Shown: positions 33,801 to 42,709 of the stretch, one piece after another | Layout: every line of letters starts with the position of its first letter | Numbering within the stretch: the stretch's first letter is position 1 | Assembly (NCBI GenBank): GCA_963666875.2 | Contig: CAXXPU010000006.1 | Location: 186,001 to 250,000 of the forward strand | DNA length: 64,000 bases | Direction: 5' to 3' | DNA from: G963662655 sp963666875 | GTDB lineage: Bacteria; Cloacimonadota; Cloacimonadia; Cloacimonadales; JAIOQZ01 | Position numbers and translations under genes: made by a program | The notes under the pieces: model-generated | The model's database searches: none | Told to the model about the DNA's origin: nothing | What the model saw: only the letters and a program-made list of their open reading frames with translations

Positions 33801-35187
33801 TCGCCTTACCTGTTCGAAAATCATGCTTCCACGCGCCAATCCTCGCCATCTCTCCCGTAGCGTCGAGCATTCGCTTGCTCTCTTCGATCTGTTGAAACAT
33901 GGTTCGCAGTTCGGTAATATCTTCGAATGTCGAAAACACTCCGATGGGTCTCGTCATCGTTTCGTCAAACTCGGGAACTGCATGAACCTTAATCCACCGA
34001 TATTCATTCATTTGTGGGTTCACGATGCCCATGATACCATTCGATGATTGACCGGTGCGCATCGCAATCATGGCAAAATGCTCTTCCCCGGGCAATTCGG
34101 AACCGTCCTCCCGGATTGCCTTCCATCGCTTGTCCGTCGAAGTTCGTCCCTGCATCTGCTCCAGGTTCAATCCCATGATTGATTCTGCGGCAGGATTCGC
34201 ATGAATGATCTTTCCATCCGAATCCTGAAAAACAACGCCTTGTGCCATGGTCCGATACAATCGCTGGAATCGTTCCTCGACAATCCTGCCCCTCCTCTCC
34301 AGATCGACCGAATACAGAGCAAAAGAAATATCGCCAGCCACTTCTCTGATCAGAGTTTTCTCATGTTCATTCAGCTCAATTCTGAATGGGACTGTTGCTC
34401 CGAGAATTCCAAAACAACGATTTTCATGCTTCAAGGCGATTATTACGGAGTACTCACCTCCGTAATGTGATTGAAGCGGACACCCGTCGCATTGAATGGT
34501 TGGATTTATAATCACGAAATCGCTTGGGGATTCCATAACCATCGAATGACATCTGGGCCACACTCCACCCTCTATCATTTTCTCGATCGGTCTGAACAAT
34601 TCGCCCCAACCGCTATGTGTCGGGATTAACGGAGATCCCGAATTGTCCTCGAGTGCAATCCAGACCGCATTGTATCCGCGGTTCTCCACGAGTATGTCGC
34701 AGATTTTCCTGATTAATTGTTCCGGATTCTTTTCGTGAACAATTAGTTGGTTCACGTTGCGAATTGCCACCAGTACGTGGTTCAGATGATCGAGTTTCTC
34801 ATGGATCTCGAAGCGCTCCATGGCGTATTTGATCGCTCGCCTGAGCGTATAATCCTGCACTTCGCCCTTGATATAAAAATCCTGAGCACCTTCCTGAACG
34901 GCCTTTTCCCCGATTCCCTCGTCCCGATTACCCGTTAGAACCACGATGGGTGCATAAGATGCTTGTTCTCTAACTTGAAAGAAGGTTTCAAGATTCTGGC
35001 TGTCGGGCAGCCCCAGGTCGAGAAGAATGACATCGACGATTTCGGTTTGAAGAAACCGGATACTGTCATGTAAATTGATTTCATGGTAGAACTTGATATT
35101 GGGGATACTCCTGAGCATCTCCTGGATAAGCCTGGCATCTCCGGGGTTATCCTCGATCAACAGGATTTTTATCAGATCTATTTGCAT
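30826..35187 (-). CDS. Large hybrid sensor histidine kinase (REC-GAF-multi-PAS-HisKA-HATPase-REC)
   Basis: 1,453 residues from the ATG at 35187 (SD GGAG at 35197-35194); a GTG at 35199 is an alternative start. Order: receiver at about 5-120 (ILLIEDN, VILLDLGLPD); GAF at about 145-305 with a Cys cluster (CDGCPLQSHYGGE); about six PAS domains at 310-1060, one with a second CDGCP motif; HisKA (GGVAHDFNNMLGV) at about 1070-1135; HATPase (NLAVNARDAMPRGG, GTGLGLSTV); and a C-terminal receiver (IILTDVVMPEMSG). No membrane segment is seen, so it senses cytoplasmic signals. It is the last large gene of an operon after the response regulator at 35199. Confidence 0.92.
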   Translation of the reverse strand: MQIDLIKILLIEDNPGDARLIQEMLRSIPNIKFYHEINLHDSIRFLQTEIVDVILLDLGLPDSQNLETFFQVREQASYAPIVVLTGNRDEGIGEKAVQEGAQDFYIKGEVQDYTLRRAIKYAMERFEIHEKLDHLNHVLVAIRNVNQLIVHEKNPEQLIRKICDILVENRGYNAVWIALEDNSGSPLIPTHSGWGELFRPIEKMIEGGVWPRCHSMVMESPSDFVIINPTIQCDGCPLQSHYGGEYSVIIALKHENRCFGILGATVPFRIELNEHEKTLIREVAGDISFALYSVDLERRGRIVEERFQRLYRTMAQGVVFQDSDGKIIHANPAAESIMGLNLEQMQGRTSTDKRWKAIREDGSELPGEEHFAMIAMRTGQSSNGIMGIVNPQMNEYRWIKVHAVPEFDETMTRPIGVFSTFEDITELRTMFQQIEESKRMLDATGEMARIGAWKHDFRTGKATWSKTLHDIIGIPHDQEPPGVEEHYNYYPDEDREKLRIAYINTRRTGEPFNLDLHVYTSQKESIWCRVQGDAVFEKGKCVMMWGSFQDITEKKISELKLAESEEKYRLLMEETLDVIWKIDLDMNFTYVNPSIKQMFGYEPDEWIGTNYKEHCDAEHYEDFRKRLENELLRGPKSLGIMFETMMLDRWMNPVVVEIHAKMIYNEKGESIFCQGSTRDISYRKLAELALKENEQRYRSLVMQSSDCLLFYDLSGNIIDVNDRSCKTYGYSREELLSMNISDLDPEYTQRVDNGKFYDDIDIGVAKVFNAWQKKKDGQIIPVEIRISQIQLGDDTYIQGLCRDISDKVEAEKKLQERERLLRFAIEQMPVPVIIASAPDGEIMYYNEPVLDLTVKRPSDINSKYLEDPQLKWPTFYPDGTPYEIDELPMIQAIKQGKKVTNRETIIRTDKCDYWISVNAAPLFDDDGKIIAGIVVFPDITELKCSQDALRESEEKLRAMVQNVGMGVVMISRDMRIIEMNRQMSEWYPDIKLSDKPICYRHFRNPPIDRECDGCPTKQALETGRAGETVIEVTFGSSVRKFRIVASPIRDSNGDVVAAIEMVEDITERLSLEEQLRQSQKLEAIGQLAGGVAHDFNNMLGVIIGYAELMLDSIHENDPLYELVNEIIQAGKRSAALTRQLLAFSRKQTLQVQITDLNDLVKNLNKMLRRLIGEDIDYETHLVEDLPLIEVDPGQIEQVIINLAVNARDAMPRGGKLTIETRSFHVDDQYVNSHYHIEKGHYVMLTITDNGIGMDEETREKIFEPFFTTKGQGKGTGLGLSTVYGIIRQSGGIIMVYSEEGVGTTFKILLPISRSEIEEQKPENASGQPILLSSIKILIVEDDDSLRNLIYRAFRKLKCDVRTSSNGGAALLEVEEKGFEPDIILTDVVMPEMSGKILINRLRKNMPDLKVVYMSGYTDNAIVHHGMLDPNTPFIQKPFNMKDLISKIEETLRG

Positions 35188-35198
35188 AGAATGCTCCA

Positions 35199-35648
35199 CT
35201 ATTCGGTATTGGGTAATTTGACTATCGTCAGCCAGAAATCCTCCACCGATTTTACAACCTTCATGAATTGGTCGAGATCAATGGGTTTGGAGATGTAGCA
35301 ATTCGCATGCAGATTATAGGATTTGAGTATATCTTCCTCTGCATTACTGACAGTCAGGATTACAACAGGAATCCGCTTCAAGTTCTCATCCTGCTTGATA
35401 TCCGAGAGCACTTCCCTGCCGTCCTTTTTCGGAAGATTCAGATCCAGAAGGATCAAATCCGGGCGTGGAGAGTTCTTATACTTACCCTCATGGCGAAGGA
35501 ATTTCATTGCTTCGACGCCATCGATCACATGATAAATCTTGTTCTTGATCTTGCTGTCACGCATGGCTTCCTGAGCAAGCCGTGCGTCGCCTTCGTTATC
35601 CTCCACCAGAAGGATATCGATGATATCCCCAGACATTTTTCGGCTCAT
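35199..35648 (-). CDS. CheY-like single-domain response regulator (Rcp1 type)
   Basis: 149 residues, a lone receiver: DILLVEDNEGDARL for the acidic pair, LILLDLNLPKKDG with the phospho-acceptor Asp, VILTVSNAE and CYISKPIDL with the conserved Lys. The EDNEGDARL form is typical of Rcp1-like partners of phytochrome or PAS kinases. SD AAGGAGG lies 7 nt before the ATG at 35648. It sits 18 bp after the PAS kinase gene and 11 bp before the hybrid kinase, so the three form one operon and it is probably their phosphotransfer intermediate. Confidence 0.93.
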   Translation of the reverse strand: MSRKMSGDIIDILLVEDNEGDARLAQEAMRDSKIKNKIYHVIDGVEAMKFLRHEGKYKNSPRPDLILLDLNLPKKDGREVLSDIKQDENLKRIPVVILTVSNAEEDILKSYNLHANCYISKPIDLDQFMKVVKSVEDFWLTIVKLPNTE

Positions 35649-35666
35649 AAATCCTCCTTATCTTCA

Positions 35667-37586
35667 TTATTCCGAGGGTAGCGTAAAGTGAAAAGTCGAT
35701 CCCTTTCCCGGCTCGGATTCAACCCATATCTTCCCCTTGTGCCGTTCGATGATTCGCTTGCACAAAGCCAGACCAAGCCCGGTTCCGGGATATTCCTGTC
35801 TCCCATGGAGACGCTGGAAAATCACGAAAATACGTTCGAAATATTTATCCTCGATTCCAATGCCGTTATCAGACACGGTGAATTCGACGAATCCCGGATC
35901 CTTGGCGTATTTCTCCGCATGGATGTGAATTCGCGGCGCTGTATCGTTCTTCTGATAGCGGATCGCATTACCGATCAGATTCTGAAACACCATCACTATT
36001 TGCGAATAATCGCCTCGTATAATCGGCAGATCATCATTAATGACCATCGCTCCGGAATCCTGAATTGCAGATTGAAGGTTATATACCGCTTCTCCCAAAG
36101 GCTCGTGCGCATCCAGCGGTTCAAACTCTCTTCCGCGGGTTGTCACGCGCGAAAAGGATAGTAAATCCTGGATCAATCGCTGCATTCTATTCGCGCCATC
36201 GACCGCATAGTTGATGAAATCCTTTGCGTCCTGATCGAGCTGGTCTTTGTATCGCTTCTCCAGAAGCTGAGTATAGCTGGAGACCATGCGAAGGGGTTCC
36301 TGGAGATCGTGGGAAGCGACATACGCGAATTGTTCCAGTTCCAGATTGGAAGTCTTCAAGGCCTTCAGGGTCTGGAACAGGTCGGATTCCAGCTTTTTCC
36401 TCTGGGTGATATCTTCGAATAATCCCAGTACTCCGATCAAATCCCCATCCGAATTCTTCACCTGACTCTTGATCGTATGGATCCAGTACTCCTTACCATC
36501 AATGACGTATGGTTCTTCAATGTCTTTCACTTTGCCCTTTTCTAAAACCTCTCTGTCATCCGCGCGATATCTCTCGGCAAGTTCCTTCGAGTAAAACTCA
36601 AAGTCAGTCTTCCCAACGATGTCTTCCGGCTCCAGACCGCAATCTCTTGCATATTTCTTATCAGCCATCAGATAGTTCAAATCAGGATCTTTCATGAACA
36701 TCTTCATGGGGATGCTACCGATCAGTGCATTGTTGAATGCTTCGCTTTTCAACAGAGCCAGCTCCGTATTCTTCAGTTCGGTGATATCGGATGCCAATTC
36801 AAAACGAACGTATCTTCCGTCAATCCAACGGATTGCCTTATCGGAACAACGATACCAGTTTTTCGTGACCATATTCTGAAATTCCCAAACGTACGATTTA
36901 CCGAAATACTCTCCAAGAATCTTGTCGTTGGTACAGAAGGGGCAGGGTGCATCCAGATTTTGCAGGATCTTGTAGCATTTTTTGCCAATGATGTCCTCTC
37001 CCCAATACTTCCTGGCAATTGCGTTCACATGAAGCAATTCGTACGTCTCCGGGTCCGCTACATAGATCACGTCGTCGATGCCGTCGAACAATGCGAGAAT
37101 CTGATTGTGTTCCTGTTGAAGCAGTATCTCTGCCTCGCGTTGATCTGTCTGATCCCGAAAGACCAGCACGACGCCCATCAGATTATCCTCTTCATCTTTG
37201 ATCGGTGCTGCGCTGTCCGCAATCGATATCTCCGTACCGTCTGCTCGAATCAACAACGTGTGATTTGCCAGGCCTTCGACATGTCCCGATTTAAGTACCT
37301 GCTCGACAGGGTCTTCGGCGGGTTCGCGCGTTGTCTCGTTGATAATATTGAAGACTTCGAGAAGATTTCTACCAATCGCGTCTTCTTCCTTCCAGCCCGT
37401 CAGCTCCTGCGCAACCTTGTTGATGAGCGTTATTTTCCGGTTGACATCCGTGCAAATAATCCCGTCGCCAATACTCCGTAACGTCACATCGAACGAGTGA
37501 ATGGTATTCATCATTGTCGCGACTTGCGATTGAAGGCGGGAATTTTCTTCTTGTAAAGATGATAATTTGTCTTCGTCTTTCTTCAT
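35667..37586 (-). CDS. PAS-domain sensor histidine kinase
   Basis: 639 residues from the ATG at 37586 (SD AGGAGG); an upstream in-frame ATG at 37631 overlaps the promoter and is rejected. A short N-terminal coiled coil (LSSLQEENSRLQSQ) is followed by PAS domains at about 35-150 (GIICTDVNRKITLINK), 160-275 with CPFCTNDKILGEYFG, and 285-400. HisKA (FAYVASHDLQEPLRMV) is at about 415-480 and HATPase (NLIGNAIRYQKND, GTGLGLALCKRI) to the end. It has no transmembrane segment. The HDLQEPLR motif is that of phytochrome-like kinases that signal to Rcp1-type receivers, which is what the next gene encodes. Confidence 0.92.
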   Translation of the reverse strand: MKKDEDKLSSLQEENSRLQSQVATMMNTIHSFDVTLRSIGDGIICTDVNRKITLINKVAQELTGWKEEDAIGRNLLEVFNIINETTREPAEDPVEQVLKSGHVEGLANHTLLIRADGTEISIADSAAPIKDEEDNLMGVVLVFRDQTDQREAEILLQQEHNQILALFDGIDDVIYVADPETYELLHVNAIARKYWGEDIIGKKCYKILQNLDAPCPFCTNDKILGEYFGKSYVWEFQNMVTKNWYRCSDKAIRWIDGRYVRFELASDITELKNTELALLKSEAFNNALIGSIPMKMFMKDPDLNYLMADKKYARDCGLEPEDIVGKTDFEFYSKELAERYRADDREVLEKGKVKDIEEPYVIDGKEYWIHTIKSQVKNSDGDLIGVLGLFEDITQRKKLESDLFQTLKALKTSNLELEQFAYVASHDLQEPLRMVSSYTQLLEKRYKDQLDQDAKDFINYAVDGANRMQRLIQDLLSFSRVTTRGREFEPLDAHEPLGEAVYNLQSAIQDSGAMVINDDLPIIRGDYSQIVMVFQNLIGNAIRYQKNDTAPRIHIHAEKYAKDPGFVEFTVSDNGIGIEDKYFERIFVIFQRLHGRQEYPGTGLGLALCKRIIERHKGKIWVESEPGKGSTFHFTLPSE

Positions 37587-37629
37587 GAATCCTCCTGATG
37601 CAGGTTTTTCCACGTAGCGACCATATAAC

Positions 37630-37659
37630 ATTATAGCACTCCATTTACGGATTCGTCAA
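37630..37659 (-). promoter_or_regulatory. Sigma70-type promoter of the PAS kinase operon
   Basis: On the minus strand TTGACG (37659-37654), an 18-bp spacer and TATAAT (37635-37630) lie about 44 bp before the ATG at 37586. Confidence 0.6.
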
Positions 37660-37772
37660 TAAATTTCTTTCACCGATTAATTGATTTGACTTGCACACTT
37701 TAATATGATAGGTAATTAATAATAAAGTAAATATTCTTGTGTGCTTGATCCCTCATGATGATGGTTAGTAGA

Positions 37773-38105
37773 GGCTCTGTTGCAAACCTGGTGGGTAGAA
37801 TGGATTTCACAATAACAATCCCGCAGGGATGACAGATATAAGGCGCGTAGGGGATTCATGTTTTCAGCAAGCTGAAATCATACAGGGGCGTAAGCCCCGG
37901 TTATTTATGCCAATACACGAATGGAGCGCCGGAGGTGCGACAGGTGTATAACCAACACGTTATCTGTCGTCCCTACGGGACTTTATCACCTTGTCGGATT
38001 CGGTACCCATGGCTTACGCCTGTGATTTTGCTTGCAAAATCGAATCCCCATGCGGGCTAAATTCCATCGTCCTTCCAGGACTTCATAATAATATGCAACA
38101 GAGCC
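37773..38105. mobile_element. 333-bp MITE with IS6-like ends and 8-bp target duplication
   Basis: The ends are perfect 12-bp inverted repeats, GGCTCTGTTGCA (37773-37784) and TGCAACAGAGCC (38094-38105), flanked by the direct repeat TTAGTAGA (37765-37772 and 38106-38113). The left end continues AA, giving GGCTCTGTTGCAAA, the form known from IS6-family ends, and IS6 elements make 8-bp duplications. The interior has no open frame but several GC-rich hairpins (GGGGC/GCCCC, CCCGCAGGG). The rest of the 37587-38200 gap holds only the kinase promoter and a terminator. Confidence 0.8.
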
Positions 38106-38148
38106 TTAGTAGAGATGAGCGGCAAGCCAGGTACCTGCCCATTCAATA

Positions 38149-38175
38149 AACAAGGGCTGCATCGCAGCCCTTGTT
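38149..38175 (-). terminator. Hairpin terminator of the C25 protease gene
   Basis: AACAAGGGCTGC and GCAGCCCTTGTT form a 12-bp stem with a 3-nt loop, 25 bp after the protease stop codon. In the minus direction it is followed by TATT, a weak U tract. Confidence 0.65.
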
Positions 38176-38200
38176 GTTAGATCGTTTTTCTTTGAAAAAG

Positions 38201-41200
38201 CTATTTCATCATCAGCATTTTGCGGATGGATTCCTTTTCTCCGATGCGGATCTTGTAGAAATAGACGCCGCTGGAAACGCCTTTACCGTAGTTATCGTCA
38301 CCGCTCCAGACAATGTTGTGCATTCCGGAATCGAGGCGATCGTTGAGGAGTGTTTTCACCCTCTGACCACGGATATTGTAGATATCGATGGTCACCGGCG
38401 TTCCCGGCTTCTGAACCGAGAGTTGGATGATCGTTGTCGGGTTGAACGGATTGGGGTGATTGCCATAGACCTTGTCGATGAAGAGCGATGGCTCGTCTTC
38501 GACGCCGACGCCGCTCGTGCGCGCCTTCAGCGGAAGAAGGACCAGCGTGTTGAACGGATCGTTGCTGGTCAACAGCGCATTTGCGTCGTAAACGTCTTCA
38601 GCCAGCGGAGCGAACGTGATCTGGAATGTCGTCATCCCCATCGACTCGATCGTGTAGTCGATCTGGTTGCGATCGCCGCGGGAAGCAGTACCTTTGCGGG
38701 TCGGTTGCGCGATTTCGAATGCTTCCGGTACTTCGATCGTACCGATCAGATCGACTTCTCCGATATTGAAGATGGTGAACTGGCGTGTTACCGTGTCGTT
38801 GACATCCACCACGCCGAAATCGACCTGCGTATTTCCCATCATCAATCCGGGCACCGCTTCCGCTGCGTGAGGCGGGAAGGAGATGTTGTCGATCCAGGCG
38901 CAGTCGGAACCGTCATCCACATAGATATCCTTGGAGTATGTCCACGTGAAGGTATGCACGCCGGCGCTGACCGGGTAAGACGACTGCGACCAGTCAACTT
39001 CGCCGTCCCAGCGCTGCTGTTCCGCACCGTCGATGGCGAAGAACATGAAATCGAAGTTATTGTCGGCGTCATTTTCGCAGGATACTTTCTTGTAGAAGCC
39101 GACCATACCGTCCATGAGGACGTTGAGTGTCACCTCGAGCGTAGAGGTCTGGTTACCGTTGATATTACCCGATCGCGCGCTGTAGGAACCGTCGTAGGTC
39201 TGGCTGCCGGTGATATACCAGTCGGCGTTGCCAGAGTGCTCCCATTCGTATCCGCTGAAATCGCCGGTCTCGAATCCTTCGAGGATCTCGCCGACCATCA
39301 CGATGAACGAGTCGTTGAAATCGATCCCGTTGTCGCCTGTGATTTCCACGGTGAAGAGTCCGAGATAGCCATTGGTGGCTTCATCGCTCACGGTCACTTC
39401 CAGGGCGATGTAATCTTCGGAATCGGAATCGATCTGGGTAATCGTGCCGCTGTTGTTGTTGAAGGTGATGATCGGATTCACCGTCACAACTTCGATGTTG
39501 AGGTTGCTGGCTGAGGCTCCGCCTTCATTGGTGACGTAAAGGTTGAGGTACGCGGTTTCACCGGGCAGCAGAATTCCGTCGTTGCCGTCGTCGATTTCCA
39601 CGCCTGTAAACATGAGATCCGGAGCGTAGGCGGTGCAGTACATCTGCACGGTCCAGTCATCATCGCCGCTGGAGATCAGTCCGCTCAAGTTGAAATCGAA
39701 ATTGTCGGGCACGTTCTCCGAGACGGTGAACGAGAAGGCGTCTTCGAGGGTGACGCTTTCGCCGGCATCGAGATCGCCGACGGTCTCGTTGGTGTCTGTC
39801 AGCTGGATATACTGTCCCATGTAGCTGATGTTCATCGTGGCGGCGGAAGCGGGTTGCTGTCCCATATTCAGCAGGGTAACCGAAACCGACACTTCTTCGC
39901 CGTATTCGATGACATCGTCGCCACCTGCGTCGATGGTGTAGCTGTCGAGAATGATGAATGGCGTATCGGAAGCCACGATCGGAATTTGTCCCTGGTGGAT
40001 CAGATAATTATGCGAGGAAATGGTGATATCGATAGTTCCTGTATTTTCCAGCGGCTGGCTGAAGTGGATGGTCGCGTCGCCATTGTTGTCCGCAATCTGC
40101 ATATCCACATGTTCGCCATCCATGGTAACGCCGATCATAGCGCCGGGCAATCCGGTCTCTACATCGAACTGCATTGCGCTGATGGGGATGCCTGCGGGAT
40201 AGACGGGATTCATCGATTGCGCTTCGGCGGTCCAGAGTTCGAGTGTCGGATCGCCAAACACGTTCACTTCGTAGTACGACCAGCGGAACCATGCGTCGTT
40301 TGCGCACTGGTTGACGCCGTCGATCTTGGAGTCGTTGTTGACGTCGGCCACGCGGTAGATTTCTTCATCGAACAGCGCATCGTAGAACTGCCGATCCAGG
40401 TATTGCGAGCTGGCGTTGGTTCCGCCCGGCATATACCAGCCGTAGCGGGAGTTGCCGACATAGACTGCACAACCGTTATCGATGTTGGTGAATTTCTCGG
40501 CAATGCTGTCGTTGTAGTCGAACGACGCTGAATAACAGCCCTGTGAATAGATCTGGAAGAAATTGTGATTCACGCCATTAGCGGTCAATTCACTGTTGGT
40601 GACGTTGTTGTTCTCGAACTTCATATTGTAATCGGTGCTGGAATGCCCAAGGTGGTTTATGAGGTTCAGCCCCGAATTCATGAGATTCTTCAGGTCGTTG
40701 CGTGACCAGTAGGAATCCCGTTCGTACAGCGTATCGACATTGAAGTTGTCGGAGATACCCGCGGTCGTGAAACCATCGTAGGTTCCCCCCGCGATGATCT
40801 GATCCTTGTAGTTGCCGCCATAGGTGTAGGGGTTGTCGTTGAGCTGCTCACCCACCATCAGCGCATTCTCGAGTTCATCCACAACGGGATCGAGCTGATA
40901 CATCACCTGCTTGTTGATGGCTGCGTCGAATTCGCCATCGTACTGCGCCGAGATACGTCCCACCGCGACTTCCGGCAGGAAATCGGCTTCATCGACTTCG
41001 CCCCAGTAGTTATCGTTATCGGCGTTCCAGTCCGGACCAATTCCGACGCCGAAACGATCCAGCGCCGAGTAGTAGAGGTCGGAGGGAATCGCATCGGTCG
41101 TGCTTCCGGCCGCCACGTAGAATCCGCGGGACGGGATGATATTGACGTCGCCACCCAGCAGGACGTAGCTCGTACTGTATTCCTCATAGCAATCAATGAT

Positions 41201-42007
41201 GAATTTGCGGATTTTGTCGCCGTTATCCACACCGGTGTAGGAGCTGTAAATTTCGTCAACAGTCATAACGAGCGGATTGAAGCCCTGGGCTGTTTTCAGC
41301 TCGACCAACGGCTCGAAATTCTCGACGAAATCTTCGTCGGTGATAATCACCAGGAGGTGATCCTGTGTGCGGTCGCGATTCTGAATGGGATATTGCATGA
41401 CGGATTGCTCGTTGTGCACCATGCTCGAAACGTACGACTGCGTTGTCTTGTCGCTACGATAGAAGCGATCGAAAGCGTTTCCCGATTCCTGATCGTAGCT
41501 TGTTTCGATCCGGACGGTCATGTCGGGGTAATAGACAAGACGCCGCTCGGACGGTATGTACTGAACCGGATAGACGTTAACCATCGCGATGGCGTAACCG
41601 CGATAATACTGTGTGATCAGTCCTTCGTGCAACTCGCTTGGATACGGCTGGGACGAAGAATAGACTTCTGCGTCCGGTATCGTAAACTTCGCCGTGTCGC
41701 TCTGACTGAGCGGTACAGGCGTCTGGCACGGATAGAGATTGTATTCTCCGTCGATTTCGATTGGTTCCCCTGTTTCCACGACTACCGATATCGCCTTCTC
41801 GCCTGGAGGCAGAAGCAGCGACACCGGCAACGAGGGCAGAAATGGCATTCCTGGTTTGGTGAGATAGATACCGCCGTCGATTTGCACGCGCTGATACGAA
41901 TCGACTTGTATGATATCCGGTTGTTGAATTTCGATCGGATGCTCGATTACTGTTGCGATTAGCGGCAGAATCGCTGCGAGCAACAGTATGATCATGTTTT
42001 TTCTCAT
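38201..42007 (-). CDS. Gingipain-like cysteine protease (peptidase C25) with sorting domain
   Basis: 1,268 residues. Signal peptide MRKNMIILLLAAILPLIA; a propeptide region to about 220; the C25 domain at about 225-600 with LLVIITDEDF, YVLLGGDVNIIPSR, catalytic His455 (LINHLGHSS) and Cys491 (YSQGCYSASF), 36 residues apart, as in gingipains. Then come an Ig-like domain (NPVYPAGIPISAM), CARDB-like and MAM/jelly-roll modules (LEGFETGDFSGYEW), an ASH-like module (VDFGVVDVNDTVTR), and a C-terminal HPNPFNPTTIIQ sorting domain ending RKMLMMK. It is probably exported and surface-bound, cleaving proteins after a specificity I cannot read. SD AAGGAAGG precedes the ATG. Confidence 0.92.
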   Translation of the reverse strand: MRKNMIILLLAAILPLIATVIEHPIEIQQPDIIQVDSYQRVQIDGGIYLTKPGMPFLPSLPVSLLLPPGEKAISVVVETGEPIEIDGEYNLYPCQTPVPLSQSDTAKFTIPDAEVYSSSQPYPSELHEGLITQYYRGYAIAMVNVYPVQYIPSERRLVYYPDMTVRIETSYDQESGNAFDRFYRSDKTTQSYVSSMVHNEQSVMQYPIQNRDRTQDHLLVIITDEDFVENFEPLVELKTAQGFNPLVMTVDEIYSSYTGVDNGDKIRKFIIDCYEEYSTSYVLLGGDVNIIPSRGFYVAAGSTTDAIPSDLYYSALDRFGVGIGPDWNADNDNYWGEVDEADFLPEVAVGRISAQYDGEFDAAINKQVMYQLDPVVDELENALMVGEQLNDNPYTYGGNYKDQIIAGGTYDGFTTAGISDNFNVDTLYERDSYWSRNDLKNLMNSGLNLINHLGHSSTDYNMKFENNNVTNSELTANGVNHNFFQIYSQGCYSASFDYNDSIAEKFTNIDNGCAVYVGNSRYGWYMPGGTNASSQYLDRQFYDALFDEEIYRVADVNNDSKIDGVNQCANDAWFRWSYYEVNVFGDPTLELWTAEAQSMNPVYPAGIPISAMQFDVETGLPGAMIGVTMDGEHVDMQIADNNGDATIHFSQPLENTGTIDITISSHNYLIHQGQIPIVASDTPFIILDSYTIDAGGDDVIEYGEEVSVSVTLLNMGQQPASAATMNISYMGQYIQLTDTNETVGDLDAGESVTLEDAFSFTVSENVPDNFDFNLSGLISSGDDDWTVQMYCTAYAPDLMFTGVEIDDGNDGILLPGETAYLNLYVTNEGGASASNLNIEVVTVNPIITFNNNSGTITQIDSDSEDYIALEVTVSDEATNGYLGLFTVEITGDNGIDFNDSFIVMVGEILEGFETGDFSGYEWEHSGNADWYITGSQTYDGSYSARSGNINGNQTSTLEVTLNVLMDGMVGFYKKVSCENDADNNFDFMFFAIDGAEQQRWDGEVDWSQSSYPVSAGVHTFTWTYSKDIYVDDGSDCAWIDNISFPPHAAEAVPGLMMGNTQVDFGVVDVNDTVTRQFTIFNIGEVDLIGTIEVPEAFEIAQPTRKGTASRGDRNQIDYTIESMGMTTFQITFAPLAEDVYDANALLTSNDPFNTLVLLPLKARTSGVGVEDEPSLFIDKVYGNHPNPFNPTTIIQLSVQKPGTPVTIDIYNIRGQRVKTLLNDRLDSGMHNIVWSGDDNYGKGVSSGVYFYKIRIGEKESIRKMLMMK

Positions 42008-42142
42008 GGGACCTTCCTTACGTATTTTTCTGAATATATATCAATTTTCGCATATCCACTGTCCTTATAATATATGCAAGATTCATTCCTCTGTCCACAG
42101 AATCAGTTTGACAGCGTTTCGAAGCTCACTTAGATTGCCTCT

Positions 42143-42703
42143 ATGAGCTTGATAACCATGTTTTTTATCGCGGTGGGTCTTTCCATGGACGCCTTTGCGG
42201 TTTCCCTGAGTAACGGCTTCTCGCTGAAATGCTTCAGGATACGCTCCGCGACCCTGATCGCACTGTTCTATGGCGGATTTCAGGCGATCATGCCCGTGCT
42301 GGGCTGGCTTGCCGGAAAAGGACTTCAGAACATCCTGAGTCGCTTCGCGCCCTGGATCGCGTTCGGACTGCTTGTCTTTATCGGCGCGAAGATGATCTAC
42401 GAGGCGCACTTCCTGAAGGACGAGGAGTCGAAGAGCTGCAATCCGGAGAAAATCCTGGTGGTATTCACGCTGGCGATCGCCACCAGTATCGACGCGCTGG
42501 CGGTCGGTTTCAGCCTCGCGATGCTGGATCAATCCATCCTGATTCCCATTCTGGTCATCGGACTAGTTACGTTTGCTCTGTCGTTTGTCGGCGTCTGGCT
42601 CGGGAATCGTTTCGGCGGCAGATTCGGCAACAAGATCGAGATACTCGGCGGCCTCATTCTGATCGGAATCGGCGTCAAAATCCTGCTGCAATCGATCGTC
42701 TGA
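42143..42703 (+). CDS. mntP: Manganese efflux pump MntP
   Basis: A 186-residue inner-membrane protein with six predicted helices in two homologous halves. The paired acidic motifs of the family are GLSMDAFAVSLSNG near the N-terminus and ATSIDALAVGFSLA in the middle, and GGxxLIxIGxKIL-like residues close the protein (GGLILIGIGVKILL). It exports Mn2+. No clear SD is seen before the ATG at 42143. I looked for a yybP-ykoY manganese riboswitch in the 135 bp upstream and saw none. The gene converges on hldD with only 6 bp between stop codons. Confidence 0.92.
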   Translation: MSLITMFFIAVGLSMDAFAVSLSNGFSLKCFRIRSATLIALFYGGFQAIMPVLGWLAGKGLQNILSRFAPWIAFGLLVFIGAKMIYEAHFLKDEESKSCNPEKILVVFTLAIATSIDALAVGFSLAMLDQSILIPILVIGLVTFALSFVGVWLGNRFGGRFGNKIEILGGLILIGIGVKILLQSIV

Positions 42704-42709
42704 ACCTTT

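Noticed and set aside
38171..39514. A 447-codon plus-strand frame opposite the C25 protease C-terminus
   Set aside because: It overlaps the sorting domain and MAM-like modules of the real gene, has no SD and shows no known domain.
42008..42142. Manganese riboswitch (yybP-ykoY) before mntP
   Set aside because: None of the conserved loop sequences or stems could be found, and the space is short.
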